NCBI GenBank assembly: GCA_036504075.1
Contig: DASXVX010000057.1
Span: 96,716-160,715 of the forward strand
Origin: DASXVX01 sp036504075
Lineage (GTDB): Bacteria; Bacillota; Sulfobacillia; Symbiobacteriales; Symbiobacteriaceae
Length of the DNA stretch: 64,000 nt
Direction: 5' to 3'
The notes below the pieces were generated by a model. That model searched no databases. It saw only the letters and a list, made by a program, of their open reading frames with translations, and was not told where the DNA came from. Below, piece by piece: positions 52,614-61,875 of this stretch; positions within the stretch are counted from its first letter, which is position 1, and each line of letters opens with the position of its first letter. A program made the position numbers and the translations under genes.

Positions 52614-54754
52614 CGGCCACGACTGCGGGAGCACTCAAGATGACCTATCGCCTCACGGGCATGACCTGAACGGACTGCGCCGCCAAGTTCGAACAGGACG
52701 TGGCAGCACTCCCTGGAGTCTCCAGGGTGGAACTCAATTTCGGCGCGGCCAAGATGACCGTGCACGGTCCCATCGCATTTGACGACGTGACCCGGCTTGG
52801 CCGGCAGCACCATATTCAAGTCCGCCCGCAGCGGGAGGCGGCGCCGGCCCTGCCGTTCTGGCAGGCCAACCCGCACGTGCTGCCCACCGCCGCCGCGGCA
52901 CTCCTGGCGCTGGCGGGCGAAGTTCTCCAGCACCTGCCGCTGTCGCCGGTGGCGGCCACGGTGTGTTACGCCGCGGCGATTGTGACCGGCGGGCTCTCCA
53001 CCGCCCGGAAAGGACTCAAAGCCATTGCCGGGCTGAACTTCGACATGAACGCGCTCATGACCATTGCCGTCACCGGGGCCGTGCTCATCGGGCAGTGGAG
53101 CGAAGGTGCGGTGGTGGCCATGCTCTTCGGCGTCAGCGAGACGCTGGAGGCTTACACCATGGACCGGGCCCGGCGGTCCCTCCGGTCGCTCATGGAGATT
53201 GCCCCCAAAAGCGCCCGCATCCGGCGGGACGGCGGCGCTGAGGAGATTCCCGTGGAAGACGTCCGGGTGGGCGACATGCTGCTGGTCCGGCCGGGCGAAA
53301 AGCTGGCCATGGATGGCGTCATCGCTGCGGGTCGCTCGGCGCTGAACCAGGCGGCGATCACCGGAGAGTCCATGCCGGTGAACCGGGGACCGGGAGACGA
53401 GGTCTTTGCCGGGACGTTGAACGGCGAAGGCGCCCTGGAGGTCCGGGTGACCAAGCTGGTGGAGGACACGACGCTGGCGCGAATCACCTACCTGGTGGAG
53501 GAGGCCCAGGCCCAGCGGGCCCCGTCCCAGACGTTCGTGGAGCGGTTCGCGAAAGTCTACACGCCGGCGGTGATGGCGCTGGCGACGCTGGTCGCCGTGG
53601 CGCCGCCGCTGCTCTTGCATCTGGCCTGGGCACCCTGGCTCTACCGGGGGCTGGCGCTCCTGGTGGTAGGCTGCCCGTGCGCCCTGGTGGTCTCGACACC
53701 GGTCACGGTGGTTTCGGCCATTGCCAACGCCGCCCGGCACGGGGTGCTGATCAAAGGCGGCGCCTACCTCGAAGCGGCGGGAACGCTGAACGCCGTCGCC
53801 TTTGACAAGACCGGCACCCTGACGCTGGGCGAGCCGGAAGTGACGGACGTCGCGGCAGGAGCCGGCGGCTGGCGCCCGGATGACGTGCGCAGCCTGGCGG
53901 CCGCAGTCGAGCAGCACTCTGAGCATCCGCTGGCCCGGGCCCTTCGCCGGGGGGCGCCGCCCGGGCCTCCGGGAGGCTTTTCATCAGCAGAAGCGACGGA
54001 CTTTCAGGCGATCGTCGGGCGGGGCGCCCGGGCCATGGTGGACGGGCGGCCGGTCTACGTGGGCAGTCCGGCGCTCTTCCGGGAAGACTTGCGCGTCGGA
54101 CTGGGCTCAGAACTGGAGCAGGCCCTGAGGCAGTGGCAGGCGGAAGGCAAGACGGTCGTGGTGGTGGGCTCCGAAACGGAAGCCTACGGGGCGCTGGCGG
54201 TGGCCGACACGCCCCGCGAGGACAGCCGGCGGGCGCTGGCGGGCCTCCGGCGGGCGGGCGTGGCCCGCTCGGTGATGCTCACCGGCGACAACGGCGCTAC
54301 GGCCCGGGCCATGGGCAGCCGCCTGGGGGTGGACGAAGTCCGGGCGGAACTGATGCCGGACGCGAAAGTGGCGGCCATCCGGGAGCTGGTTGCCCAGTAT
54401 GGCCGGGTCGGGATGGTCGGCGACGGGGTGAACGACGCCCCCGCTCTGGCCGCAGCTACCGTGGGCATCGCCATGGGCGGCGCGGGCACCGACGTGGCGC
54501 TGGAGACGGCGGACATCGCGCTCATGGGCGACGACCTGTCGAAGCTGCCGTTCACCATTGCGTTGAGCCGTCAGGCGCTGCGGGTCATCAAGCAGAACAT
54601 CGGGCTCGCGATGGCCCTGAAACTCCTGGCGGTGGCGGCGGTCTTCCCGGGCTGGCTGACGCTCTGGCTGGCGATTCTGGCCGACATGGGCGCCACGGTG
54701 CTGGTCACGCTAAACGGCATGCGGCTGCTGAGGCTGAAGCCGGAGGAGCGGTGA
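52610..54754 (+). CDS. cadA: P1B-type Zn/Cd/Pb-transporting ATPase with in-frame TGA in its metal-binding motif
   Basis: Metal-exporting ATPase, 715 codons counted from the ATG that overlaps cadC. The coding pattern continues on both sides of a TGA at codon 20 (52667-52669). The N-terminal domain would read GMT-(TGA)-TDCAAKFEQ, where family members have GMxCxxC, so TGA takes the place of the first Cys. Downstream domains are intact: TGES, CPC in VVGCPCALV, DKTGT, SEHPLA, GDGVNDAPA, and the late helix LADMGATVLV with the Asp of Zn/Cd-type pumps. Options are selenocysteine, a nonsense mutation with re-initiation (a GTG at 52700 is poorly placed), or sequence error. Confidence 0.85.
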
Positions 54755-54770
54755 CTTTATGGGTGAAACG

Positions 54771-54805
54771 ACAGGGGCATCCCAGCCACGGGATGCCCCT
54801 GTTTG
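54771..54805 (+). terminator. Intrinsic terminator after the metal ATPase
   Basis: Perfect 13-bp stem ACAGGGGCATCCC/GGGATGCCCCTGT (54771-54783 with 54790-54802), then TTTG. Confidence 0.8.
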
Positions 54806-54858
54806 TACCCATGTTTCGAGCCTTGTCCGCATAGGCTCCTTCGTGAAGGAGGGGGCGT

Positions 54859-55572
54859 ATGCGTTCACTCACCTTGATCTCCCTGCTCGCGGGACTGGCC
54901 GATGTGGCAGGGGGCTGGTTGGCCTTGCGGTTTTCGCTCTCCCCCGAGGGGGTCGACCGCCTGTTTGGACTGGGCGCCGGCTTCATGCTGGGCGGGGCGC
55001 TTTTCACCCTGGTGCCGGCGGCAGTCCGGGCGTCCCCGCAGGGAGCGCTGTTTGTCGGGCTGGGGTATCTGGGGCTTCTGGTGCTGCGGTTGGCCGCCCG
55101 GTCGGCCCGGCGGGGCCGGGACCTGGCCGCTCAGTCGGCCTGGGTGGCCCTGGCCGGGCTCTCTTTCCACAGCTATTTCGACGGCGCAGCCCTGGGGGCG
55201 GCGGCCCTGCTTGACCCGCGCCTGGGGGCGATGGCGCTGGTGGTCATTTTCCTGCACAAGCTGCCGGAGGGGGTCAGCCTGGCCTCGGTGGTGCTGGCGG
55301 CCACCGATTCGCCGCGCCTGGCCCTGCTATCGACCGGCGTGATTGGCCTGGCGACGCTGCTGGGCGGCTGGTCGGCGCTGGTGTGGACACGGGTGGCCGA
55401 ACTCTCCCACGGGGCTCTGCTGGGGCTGGCCGCCGGTTCCTTCCTCTACATCGCGGCGACCGACATGGTGCCGGGGCTCATGGGGCGGGGGCGGAGCGCC
55501 TGGCTGGTGCTCCTGGGGGCCGCGATCATTTACCTGCTTGCCGGGCGGGCCGGCGTGGGGCATTCGCACTGA
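54859..55572 (+). CDS. ZIP-family divalent metal transporter
   Basis: 237 residues, about seven or eight membrane helices. Metal-site helices contain HSYFDGAALG and HKLPEGVSLA, the standard ZIP TM4/TM5 motifs, and the C-terminus is HSH. Likely zinc or another divalent ion; bacterial ZIPs usually import. GAAGGAGG precedes the ATG. It is separated from the exporting ATPase by a terminator, so control is probably independent, and it is convergent with nirK. Confidence 0.88.
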   Translation: MRSLTLISLLAGLADVAGGWLALRFSLSPEGVDRLFGLGAGFMLGGALFTLVPAAVRASPQGALFVGLGYLGLLVLRLAARSARRGRDLAAQSAWVALAGLSFHSYFDGAALGAAALLDPRLGAMALVVIFLHKLPEGVSLASVVLAATDSPRLALLSTGVIGLATLLGGWSALVWTRVAELSHGALLGLAAGSFLYIAATDMVPGLMGRGRSAWLVLLGAAIIYLLAGRAGVGHSH

Positions 55573-55579
55573 AACTGGT

Positions 55580-56695
55580 CTAGTGGCCGCCCATGCCCGG
55601 CATCGGGAAGGGATCGGTTGTGCTATAGATCGCCGGGTCGGGCTGGCCGTCCACGTCGATGAAGGCGACGGCACCCTTGTCGATCGCCCGGGAGATGGCG
55701 TGGTCTACCAGCGAGTAGCGGCCGGGTTCGTCCAGCTTGAACTCCACCCAGGCGGCGCCGCCCGCCGGAATGACCGTGGTCTGCACGTTGGACATGGCCT
55801 CCGTGGCGCCCTGGTCATGCACCTGGTCGAAAATCTCGCCGATCAGGTGGAACGAGGAGACCAGGTTCGGGCCGCCGTTGCCCACGAAGATGCGCACCCG
55901 GTCACCGACCTTGGCATGCATGGCCTTGTCGCCCGTGAGCGCCTGGAAAGCGCCGTTAAAGACGACGAAGTCAGGCTGTTCGTTCCGGAGCTTGCCGCCG
56001 TCGAAATCCTGGTGCCCCTTCTGGCCGGGCATGCCGTTCGAGTAAATCTCACCCTGCATCACGTAGAACTCTTTATCGACCGGTGCCAGGCCGGCCTTGG
56101 GTTCCACCACAATCAGGCCGTACATGCCCTCGGCGATGTGGGTGGGGATATGCGGGCTGGCGCAGTGGTACGCGTAGACGCCGGGATTCGTGGCCTTGAA
56201 CGTGAAGACCTTCTCTTCACCGGGCTTCACCTGCATGACCGAGGCGCCGCCGCCGGGGCCGTTCACCGCATGCAGGTCGATCGAGTGGATCGACTTGCTG
56301 TTCGGGTTGTTCTTCAGGTGAAGTTCCACCGTGTCGCCTTCCCGCACCCGGAGCATGGGGCCGGGCACCGTCTTGTTAAACGTCCAGTAGGTGTAAGTGG
56401 TGCCGTCGGCCAGCTTGCCGTCGACCTCCACCGTCTCCAGGTTGAGCACGACCTTCTCTGCCACCGTCCGCCGGATGGGGGCGGGCAGGTCGGCGGCGTC
56501 GTGGCGGATGTCTACTGCGGTGGTTTTGGCGGGGGCAAAGGTCTGGTTCGGGTTGACGGTCTTGGAAAGCTGCCCCACGTTGTCAGTCAGCGTGGAGACT
56601 TTATTGGTAAGGCCGCTGCCGGAAATGATGTTCCAGCCGGAAAGTGCAATGGCCACTACGGCGATGGTCGACGTAATCATCATGGACTTACTCAT
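55580..56695 (-). CDS. nirK: Copper-containing nitrite reductase
   Basis: 371 residues with an N-terminal hydrophobic segment (about 6-25), a signal or membrane anchor, then two cupredoxin domains. Type 1 copper ligands: H137, C178, H186, M191. Type 2 copper ligands: H142, H177 and, from the neighbouring subunit, H332. Catalytic D140 and H283 are present. The Cys-His loop (C178 to H186) is one residue shorter than in well-known proteobacterial enzymes. It reduces nitrite to nitric oxide outside the membrane. No nor gene or copper chaperone is adjacent. Confidence 0.93.
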   Translation of the reverse strand: MSKSMMITSTIAVVAIALSGWNIISGSGLTNKVSTLTDNVGQLSKTVNPNQTFAPAKTTAVDIRHDAADLPAPIRRTVAEKVVLNLETVEVDGKLADGTTYTYWTFNKTVPGPMLRVREGDTVELHLKNNPNSKSIHSIDLHAVNGPGGGASVMQVKPGEEKVFTFKATNPGVYAYHCASPHIPTHIAEGMYGLIVVEPKAGLAPVDKEFYVMQGEIYSNGMPGQKGHQDFDGGKLRNEQPDFVVFNGAFQALTGDKAMHAKVGDRVRIFVGNGGPNLVSSFHLIGEIFDQVHDQGATEAMSNVQTTVIPAGGAAWVEFKLDEPGRYSLVDHAISRAIDKGAVAFIDVDGQPDPAIYSTTDPFPMPGMGGH

Positions 56696-56734
56696 TCATG
56701 ACATCCCTTTCTGTTCCAGTCTTACACCTCCAGT

Positions 56735-56749
56735 GTGACATGCGATCAC
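56735..56749 (-). promoter_or_regulatory. Candidate CRP/FNR-type dyad upstream of nirK
   Basis: GTGA-N7-TCAC, about 40 bases before the nirK start. It resembles half-sites used by Crp/Fnr/Dnr regulators, but the spacing is one base longer than the classical form. Confidence 0.3.
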
Positions 56750-56827
56750 GGTAGACTCGTAGAGGCGCGGACTTCAAGTTGCTGAACCCGAATGAACTAG
56801 GTTGGACGCCTCAGTGCCCAGACTATT

Positions 56828-57002
56828 TTCGCGACTGACTCCGTCAGTCGCCGGAGCGGCCGGCAGACCGCGGCGCCAGCCGCCGGAGCGGCCGGCAGAC
56901 TTTTGCGGAGCAAAAGGCGGGAGGCAACTGTATTTTTTGCGGAGCAATAGGCGGGAGGCAACTGTATTTTTTGCGGAGCAAAAGGCGGGAGGCAACTCAT
57001 TT
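56828..57002. repeat. Hairpin-rich dispersed repeat, copy 2, with three 34-bp tandem units
   Basis: The left part repeats the 51476-51544 element (GACTGAC-TCC-GTCAGTC and GCCGGAGCGGCCGGC, the latter duplicated). It is followed by three tandem 34-bp units starting at 56901, 56935 and 56969, each TTTTGCGGAGCAAWAGGCGG then GAGGCAACT. The middle unit has one substitution (CAATAG). The rest of the 449-bp gap to 57144 contains the start regions of nirK and the response regulator. Confidence 0.85.
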
Positions 57003-57144
57003 TCTCCGCAGTTCCGCTGCGGACCTTATGTGATGTAGACCGGAGAGCAAGTAAGTCTTTCGTGCACGGAATAGCTCGAAATATTCCCTAACCATCCAGT
57101 TATCCACATGTTACAATGAGACGAAAGTCGAGGTGAGGTCTGCC

Positions 57145-57594
57145 ATGGACAGAGAATACATTCTCCTCGTAGAAGACGATGCCGATCAGGTGGAACTGGC
57201 CATGCGGGCTTTGAAGCGGCGCCATCCCACGGCCACGGTCGTGGTGAAGGAGGATGGGGAACAGGCGGCGGCGTTCTTGGCCACAAGCGGTCCTGGCGGA
57301 CCGCCCACGGTTGTCCTGCTTGATCTGGGCCTGCCCATCATGAACGGTTTCGAGGTACTGAGTCGAATCCGCTCCAACCTCAAGACCCAGTATGTGCCGG
57401 TGGTTATCCTGTCCTCTTCCGATGAACAGCGGGACCTCATGGAGAGCTATCGCCGGGGTGCCAACAGCTATATCCGAAAACCCGTGGATTTTAACTCCTT
57501 CTCAGACACCATCGAACGGACGGTACAGTATTGGCTGCAGATCAACCGAAATTCGCCCACCCCCACGAGCATCGGCACAGGCGAAAGTCACTGA
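57145..57594 (+). CDS. Single-domain response regulator (Rcp1-like)
   Basis: 149 residues: receiver domain only, with LLVEDDADQ, phospho-Asp in VLLDLGLPIMNG, Ser/Thr in VILSSSDEQRD and Lys in SYIRKPVDF. The extended beta4-alpha4 region and DLMESYRRGANSY are typical of Rcp1-type regulators that accept phosphate from phytochrome or hybrid kinases. GAGGTGAGG lies six bases before ATG 57145. No kinase is adjacent, so it works with a partner elsewhere. Confidence 0.9.
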   Translation: MDREYILLVEDDADQVELAMRALKRRHPTATVVVKEDGEQAAAFLATSGPGGPPTVVLLDLGLPIMNGFEVLSRIRSNLKTQYVPVVILSSSDEQRDLMESYRRGANSYIRKPVDFNSFSDTIERTVQYWLQINRNSPTPTSIGTGESH

Positions 57595-57626
57595 TACGGG
57601 TGAACAACGACGGACTCCGTGTGGGA

Positions 57627-57658
57627 ACAGGACCGGGGCTGGCAAGCCCCGGTCCTGT
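57627..57658. terminator. Strong hairpin between convergent genes
   Basis: Perfect 14-bp stem (57627-57640 with 57645-57658) and a 4-base loop; no T-run follows. It probably ends the response-regulator transcript. Confidence 0.6.
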
Positions 57659-57770
57659 GCGCGCGGCGACGGCTGCAGATGCCAATCCCCCGCCGCCCGG
57701 AGTTCCAGCCAGTGAACGGCCGCGAGGTGACCGGGTCAATCCAGGCGGTGGAGGACGGCACATCAACGCC

Positions 57771-59360
57771 CTACTTGTTGCCTGAAACGGTCGTCTGGTT
57801 TTTCACGAAGGTGTGCGCTGCTTCGTCCCAGATGTAGTCCGTGACGTACAGTTCAAACCCGCCCTGGGGCAGGTAATGCTTTACTGTCGCCAGGACACGG
57901 TCCTTGTCGATCTTTGTGCTGTCAGCCATGACATGGAAAACGCGGCGGAAGGCGCCACCGGTCTTGTCATACTCCAGGACTAACACGTCCGCCCCGTTCT
58001 GACTGGTCCGCTCCAAGGTTCTGAGGACCAGGAAGATATGTCCCTTGACAGCTACAGTGCTGACTTCGACGGGTGATGCATACCGGACCTTGTCGGTGGT
58101 CTCCTGCTGGAACGAATAGAGTACCGCCGGCTTCCCATCCGGCTTGAAGGCGACCCCTTCGGTCCAGGCCAGCGCTGTGCCGGCTCCGCCGCCCAGGTCT
58201 ACCTGCGCCCAAACTGCTGAGCCGGGCGCTATGTGGTACCCGACCTTACGGACTTCCGCAGTCACCGCCGTCAGGTTTCCGATCTGGGCGACCGGCAAGT
58301 ACTTGAACACCTCGGGCACAAAGCGGTAGGGCTCGATGCCCACCTTGATTCCGGCCGGCCCGGCATTGATCAGCATGGCGGTCTTGAAAAGCGTCTCTAG
58401 CGTCTCTGTTGCGGATCCCTTTCTATTGCCGCAGATTTGGGCACCGTTCGGAAGCATCACCAGCACGTGATCGCCCTCGGGATAAGGTAGCACCTGCATG
58501 CCCACGCTCCCCTTACCCGAGTCTGTGTCGCTCACGTAGCACTTGCCCAGGTAAGTGGCATAGGCCGGTGCGTCCCGGCGGTCTGACTGCACCTGCACGT
58601 ATACACTCTGATACGTCTTGCCGGTTTCGGAAATCAGGGCTGCCCAGGCCGGGTAGCCACCGGCCTTTGGCTTCATCGGCAGCATCTGATCCAGCCTCCG
58701 GCTGCTTCCCGGCGGCGTGTAAACCGAGTAAATGTCCCTGATCACCGTGGCCGGCACGTTCGGATAGGCGGCTACCGCGGCTTCGACCTCCTGCGTGCGG
58801 GCGTCCCCGGCCGGGAGCAACGCCCACTGGGCCTGCGCCCGCTGGTCACCCATGGCGGCTGCCTTGCCATACATGACCGCGGCCTGGCTGTTGTCCCCGG
58901 CCATCCGGTACCACTCGCCGAGGGCGAAGAGGGGCTCCGGCCTGTCTGGCTGGAGGTCAGCGCTGGTCGCCAGCGGTGCCTTCGCATCCTTCCAGTTGAC
59001 CGTGTGGAGCAGGGCCCAACCCAGGTTGTACTCGGCGTAGGCAAAGCGTGGGTTGAGTTCCAGCGCCTTCTGCGCCGACTTGACAGCGTCGGTCCATTTG
59101 CTGAGCCGCGACTGCATGAAACTCAGGTCGTTCCAGGCCTCGGCAGCCCCGGGTTGCTCAACCACCACCTGCTTGAGCAGTACCTCTGCCCCTGTATAGT
59201 CCGCCTTCTCACTCAAAGCCAACGCCTGCTTGTGCTGCTCGGTGGGCTGGTATGGTGGCGGTTCGGGGGATACCGCTTTGTCCGGAGCCACCACCTTACC
59301 GGAGCGATTGCATGCGGCGAGCAGCACGCACAAAAGTACAAATAGGGCAATCCGCTTCAT
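57771..59360 (-). CDS. TPR-repeat lipoprotein of unknown function
   Basis: 529 residues from MKRIALFVLLCVLLAAC, a signal peptide with lipobox. Three or four TPR units follow (about 45-190; for example WNDLSFMQSRLSKWTDAVKS and YAEYNLGWALLHTVNW). A C-terminal region of over 300 residues, with many paired beta-like strands, has no family I recognise. A run of two cysteines (KCYVSD, QICGN) may form a disulfide. Similar in design to the 32187-33407 lipoprotein. Confidence 0.75.
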   Translation of the reverse strand: MKRIALFVLLCVLLAACNRSGKVVAPDKAVSPEPPPYQPTEQHKQALALSEKADYTGAEVLLKQVVVEQPGAAEAWNDLSFMQSRLSKWTDAVKSAQKALELNPRFAYAEYNLGWALLHTVNWKDAKAPLATSADLQPDRPEPLFALGEWYRMAGDNSQAAVMYGKAAAMGDQRAQAQWALLPAGDARTQEVEAAVAAYPNVPATVIRDIYSVYTPPGSSRRLDQMLPMKPKAGGYPAWAALISETGKTYQSVYVQVQSDRRDAPAYATYLGKCYVSDTDSGKGSVGMQVLPYPEGDHVLVMLPNGAQICGNRKGSATETLETLFKTAMLINAGPAGIKVGIEPYRFVPEVFKYLPVAQIGNLTAVTAEVRKVGYHIAPGSAVWAQVDLGGGAGTALAWTEGVAFKPDGKPAVLYSFQQETTDKVRYASPVEVSTVAVKGHIFLVLRTLERTSQNGADVLVLEYDKTGGAFRRVFHVMADSTKIDKDRVLATVKHYLPQGGFELYVTDYIWDEAAHTFVKNQTTVSGNK

Positions 59361-59462
59361 CGTGTTGTCCCTGCCTCTCCCGGTGTTTGCGCGATCAATC
59401 ATTAGAACGCACAAGCACCGAAAAAGTTGCGCGAGTGCAGCGAAACACCTGACATGGCTGAA

Positions 59463-59503
59463 AACGAAAAGCGAGGTGGCCCCTACCGGGGGCTACCCCA
59501 CTT
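59463..59503 (-). terminator. Terminator after helD
   Basis: GTGGGGTAGCCCC pairs with GGGGCCACC on the minus strand, followed by CGCTTTTCGTTTTC, beginning about ten bases after the helD stop. It may act in both directions, because TTTTTT is also present on the plus strand. Confidence 0.7.
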
Positions 59504-59512
59504 TTTTGCATG

Positions 59513-61699
59513 TCACACCAGCAGTTCCAGCGACTCGCTAGGAACCAAGGGCGACGGTGCGCCGGCATACAGCACCACCAGTTCGTGCAGGGCCCGGGTG
59601 CAGGCGACGTACAGCAGCTTGGCGTCCCGCTGGGTCGCCCGGTAAGCCGCCTTGCCGGCGCCGGCGATGATGACGGCGTCGAACTCCAGCCCCTTGGTCA
59701 GGTAGACCGGCATCACCGAAAGGCCGCCCCGGTAGCTGGACTGCGCCGGTGTGATCAGCTCGGGATCCAGGCCCATCTCTCCCAGCGCACTGTGCAGTTC
59801 CCGGCAGTCGTCCTCCGTCCGGCCGATGACGGCGATCGAAGCGTTCTTCCGCTCCCGCAGGGCGGCGACCTGCCGGGCGATGGCGGCGGGCAGGTCGTCC
59901 GCGGTCGGGAAGCCACCCACGCGGACCCGGGCGCCCGACCGGAACACCGGCCGGGCCAGGGCCGCCGGGGCGCCCACCCGGGAAATGACCGCGTTGGCGA
60001 ACGTCATGATTTCGAACGTCGAGCGGTAGGACTGCTCCAGGGTGAAGTAGCTGACCGGACTGGGCGAGAAGCATTCCATGAACTCTTCCCAGTGCTGGAT
60101 GCCCTGATAGGCGTGGATTCCCTGGGAGAGGTCCCCGAGAATGGTGAAGGAGTTCTCCCGGGTCAGCTTCCGCAGCAAGTTCAGTTGCAGGGGACTGAAA
60201 TCCTGGGCTTCGTCGATGACGACATGGTCCAGCTGGCGGTCTTCCTTCCAGCCCCGCAGGAGCCCTTTCAGGTAAACCAGGGGGGCCAGGTCTTCCGGCG
60301 TCACTTCATCTTTCTTGAAGTGGTCCAGGGAGTCCCGGATGACCCGTCCCGGGATGTCCGGATGCCCGACCGCCGCCAGATGCTGGCCCCGGGCCGGCTT
60401 GGCGCCCAGAATCTGCCGGTAGAGTTCCAGGGCGGTATGGTTCGGCCAGAGCTTCACGTACCGCTGCACGGCGCTGCGCATGGCCCGCCGCCGGTCCCGC
60501 TCTTCCATGGAGCCGAGGAACGGTGTCAGCTGGTCGTCGGCCCATTTCTTGATGCGGGCGAGGACGCGCTCCTTGCGGGTCATCAGTGGGTAGTGGGTGT
60601 ACTCCCGGAACCAGCGGGCGATGAGCCGGCCTTTGAGCACGGCTCCGGGCCAGAGCACCAGGTCGGCCTCCGGGACGAAGGCCGCCTCGAAGTAGTGAAC
60701 CGCCCGGTCCAGCACCTCGGTGAAGAAGAGCGAACCCTTGTAGCGGCCCGGCGCATCGGCGCCTTCGCCAGGGTCGGCGCCGGGCGCGAAGAAGTGGGCC
60801 AGCCGCTCGCCGGGGTCGGTGAGCGAAATCGGCTCCTCCAGTTCGCCCAGCGCCCAGTCGGCAAAGGTGGTCTGCAGCACGCCGTCCACGCCCAGTTCGG
60901 GCAGCACGTCGGAGATGTAATCCAGGAACATCCGGCTCGGCGCAAAGATGACGATTCGGCTGGCGACGATGGACTCCCGGAAGGTGTAGAGCAGGTAGGC
61001 CAGCCGGTGCAGGGCCACGGTCGTCTTGCCGGAGCCCGCCACGCCCTGGATGATCAGCGGCTGGCTCAGCGGCGCCCGGATGATGGCGTTCTGCTCCCGC
61101 TGAATCGTCGAGACGATGTCCCGGAGCCGGTTGTCCCGGCTCTCTTCCAGGCGGTACTGCAAGAATTCATCCAGCACCGGCTCGGTTTCGGTGGGGGCGC
61201 CCTTCACCTGGCTGTCGACGATGCGCTGCAGCAACCCCTGTTTGACGCCCAGGTGGCGCTTCAGCCAGAGAGCGCCCCGGATGCGGCCATCGGGCGCGTC
61301 GTAGCCGACTTCGCCCTCGCCGCCGGTGGCCGTGTTGTAGAAGAGGCTGGCAATCGGCGTTCGCCAGTCGATGACCGCCGGCTCCCGGCTGGCGGCATGC
61401 TCCACGCCGACTTTGCCGATGTAGAGTTGCTCCACCTGGGGGTTGCCGCCTTCCTGAAAGTCCAGGCGGCCGAAGTAGGGCTCCCGGTCGGCAATGTCCA
61501 GGCGGCGGATGGACTCCAGCCGCATCCGCTCCAGGGCCATTTCGGCCACCAGCATGGACTCCATGGAATCGTCGATCAGGTCCGGAATGTTAAGCGGGGG
61601 CTTGGCCCGCAGTTCGGCCAGCTGCGTCCGGACTTCCTGCAGCGTTTCGCCCAGCCGCCGGGATTCAACCGGGTAAGCCGGATGGCTCTCAACGCCCAC
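59513..61699 (-). CDS. helD: HelD-type UvrD-like RNA polymerase recycling factor
   Basis: 728 residues, superfamily 1 helicase-like. The N-terminal coiled coil (about 1-70) that enters RNA polymerase is present, followed by the HelD-specific YFGRLDFQEG, VIDWRTPIASLFYN and GEVGYDAPDGRIRG motifs. Walker A is GVAGSGKTT, Walker B DHVVIDEAQDFSP, and the late motifs are FTLEQSYRSTFEI and TKGLEFDAVIIAGA. HelD removes stalled RNA polymerase from DNA in Bacillota. GTG start with GAGGAGGTG eight bases upstream. Confidence 0.92.
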   Translation of the reverse strand: MGVESHPAYPVESRRLGETLQEVRTQLAELRAKPPLNIPDLIDDSMESMLVAEMALERMRLESIRRLDIADREPYFGRLDFQEGGNPQVEQLYIGKVGVEHAASREPAVIDWRTPIASLFYNTATGGEGEVGYDAPDGRIRGALWLKRHLGVKQGLLQRIVDSQVKGAPTETEPVLDEFLQYRLEESRDNRLRDIVSTIQREQNAIIRAPLSQPLIIQGVAGSGKTTVALHRLAYLLYTFRESIVASRIVIFAPSRMFLDYISDVLPELGVDGVLQTTFADWALGELEEPISLTDPGERLAHFFAPGADPGEGADAPGRYKGSLFFTEVLDRAVHYFEAAFVPEADLVLWPGAVLKGRLIARWFREYTHYPLMTRKERVLARIKKWADDQLTPFLGSMEERDRRRAMRSAVQRYVKLWPNHTALELYRQILGAKPARGQHLAAVGHPDIPGRVIRDSLDHFKKDEVTPEDLAPLVYLKGLLRGWKEDRQLDHVVIDEAQDFSPLQLNLLRKLTRENSFTILGDLSQGIHAYQGIQHWEEFMECFSPSPVSYFTLEQSYRSTFEIMTFANAVISRVGAPAALARPVFRSGARVRVGGFPTADDLPAAIARQVAALRERKNASIAVIGRTEDDCRELHSALGEMGLDPELITPAQSSYRGGLSVMPVYLTKGLEFDAVIIAGAGKAAYRATQRDAKLLYVACTRALHELVVLYAGAPSPLVPSESLELLV

Positions 61700-61875
61700 C
61701 GGCGGGACACCTCCTCACGCTTGCCAGCGCGCGTTTCCTCGCAAGGCAGAATAATAGTTTATCCCAATGCGTGAAGAATTGTCAACCAATCGGAGGTGGA
61801 AAAAGGGAGGCCGAAGACGGGCTTGATCCTGCCCGCATTCGGCCTCCGCACTGTTCCGCGCTTTGGCGTGCCGGT

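Noticed and set aside
52700..54754. Metal ATPase starting at GTG 52700 as a normal gene without a metal-binding domain
   Set aside because: The site before this GTG is poor and would begin in the middle of the conserved domain, while the upstream frame is coding and coupled to cadC; kept only as an alternative.
56901..57002. CRISPR array or attenuator series
   Set aside because: Three contiguous 34-bp copies without spacers; better explained as tandem amplification of a hairpin element.
59510..61774. A 754-codon plus-strand frame opposite helD
   Set aside because: Shadow frame; helD on the minus strand has all helicase motifs and a proper start site.
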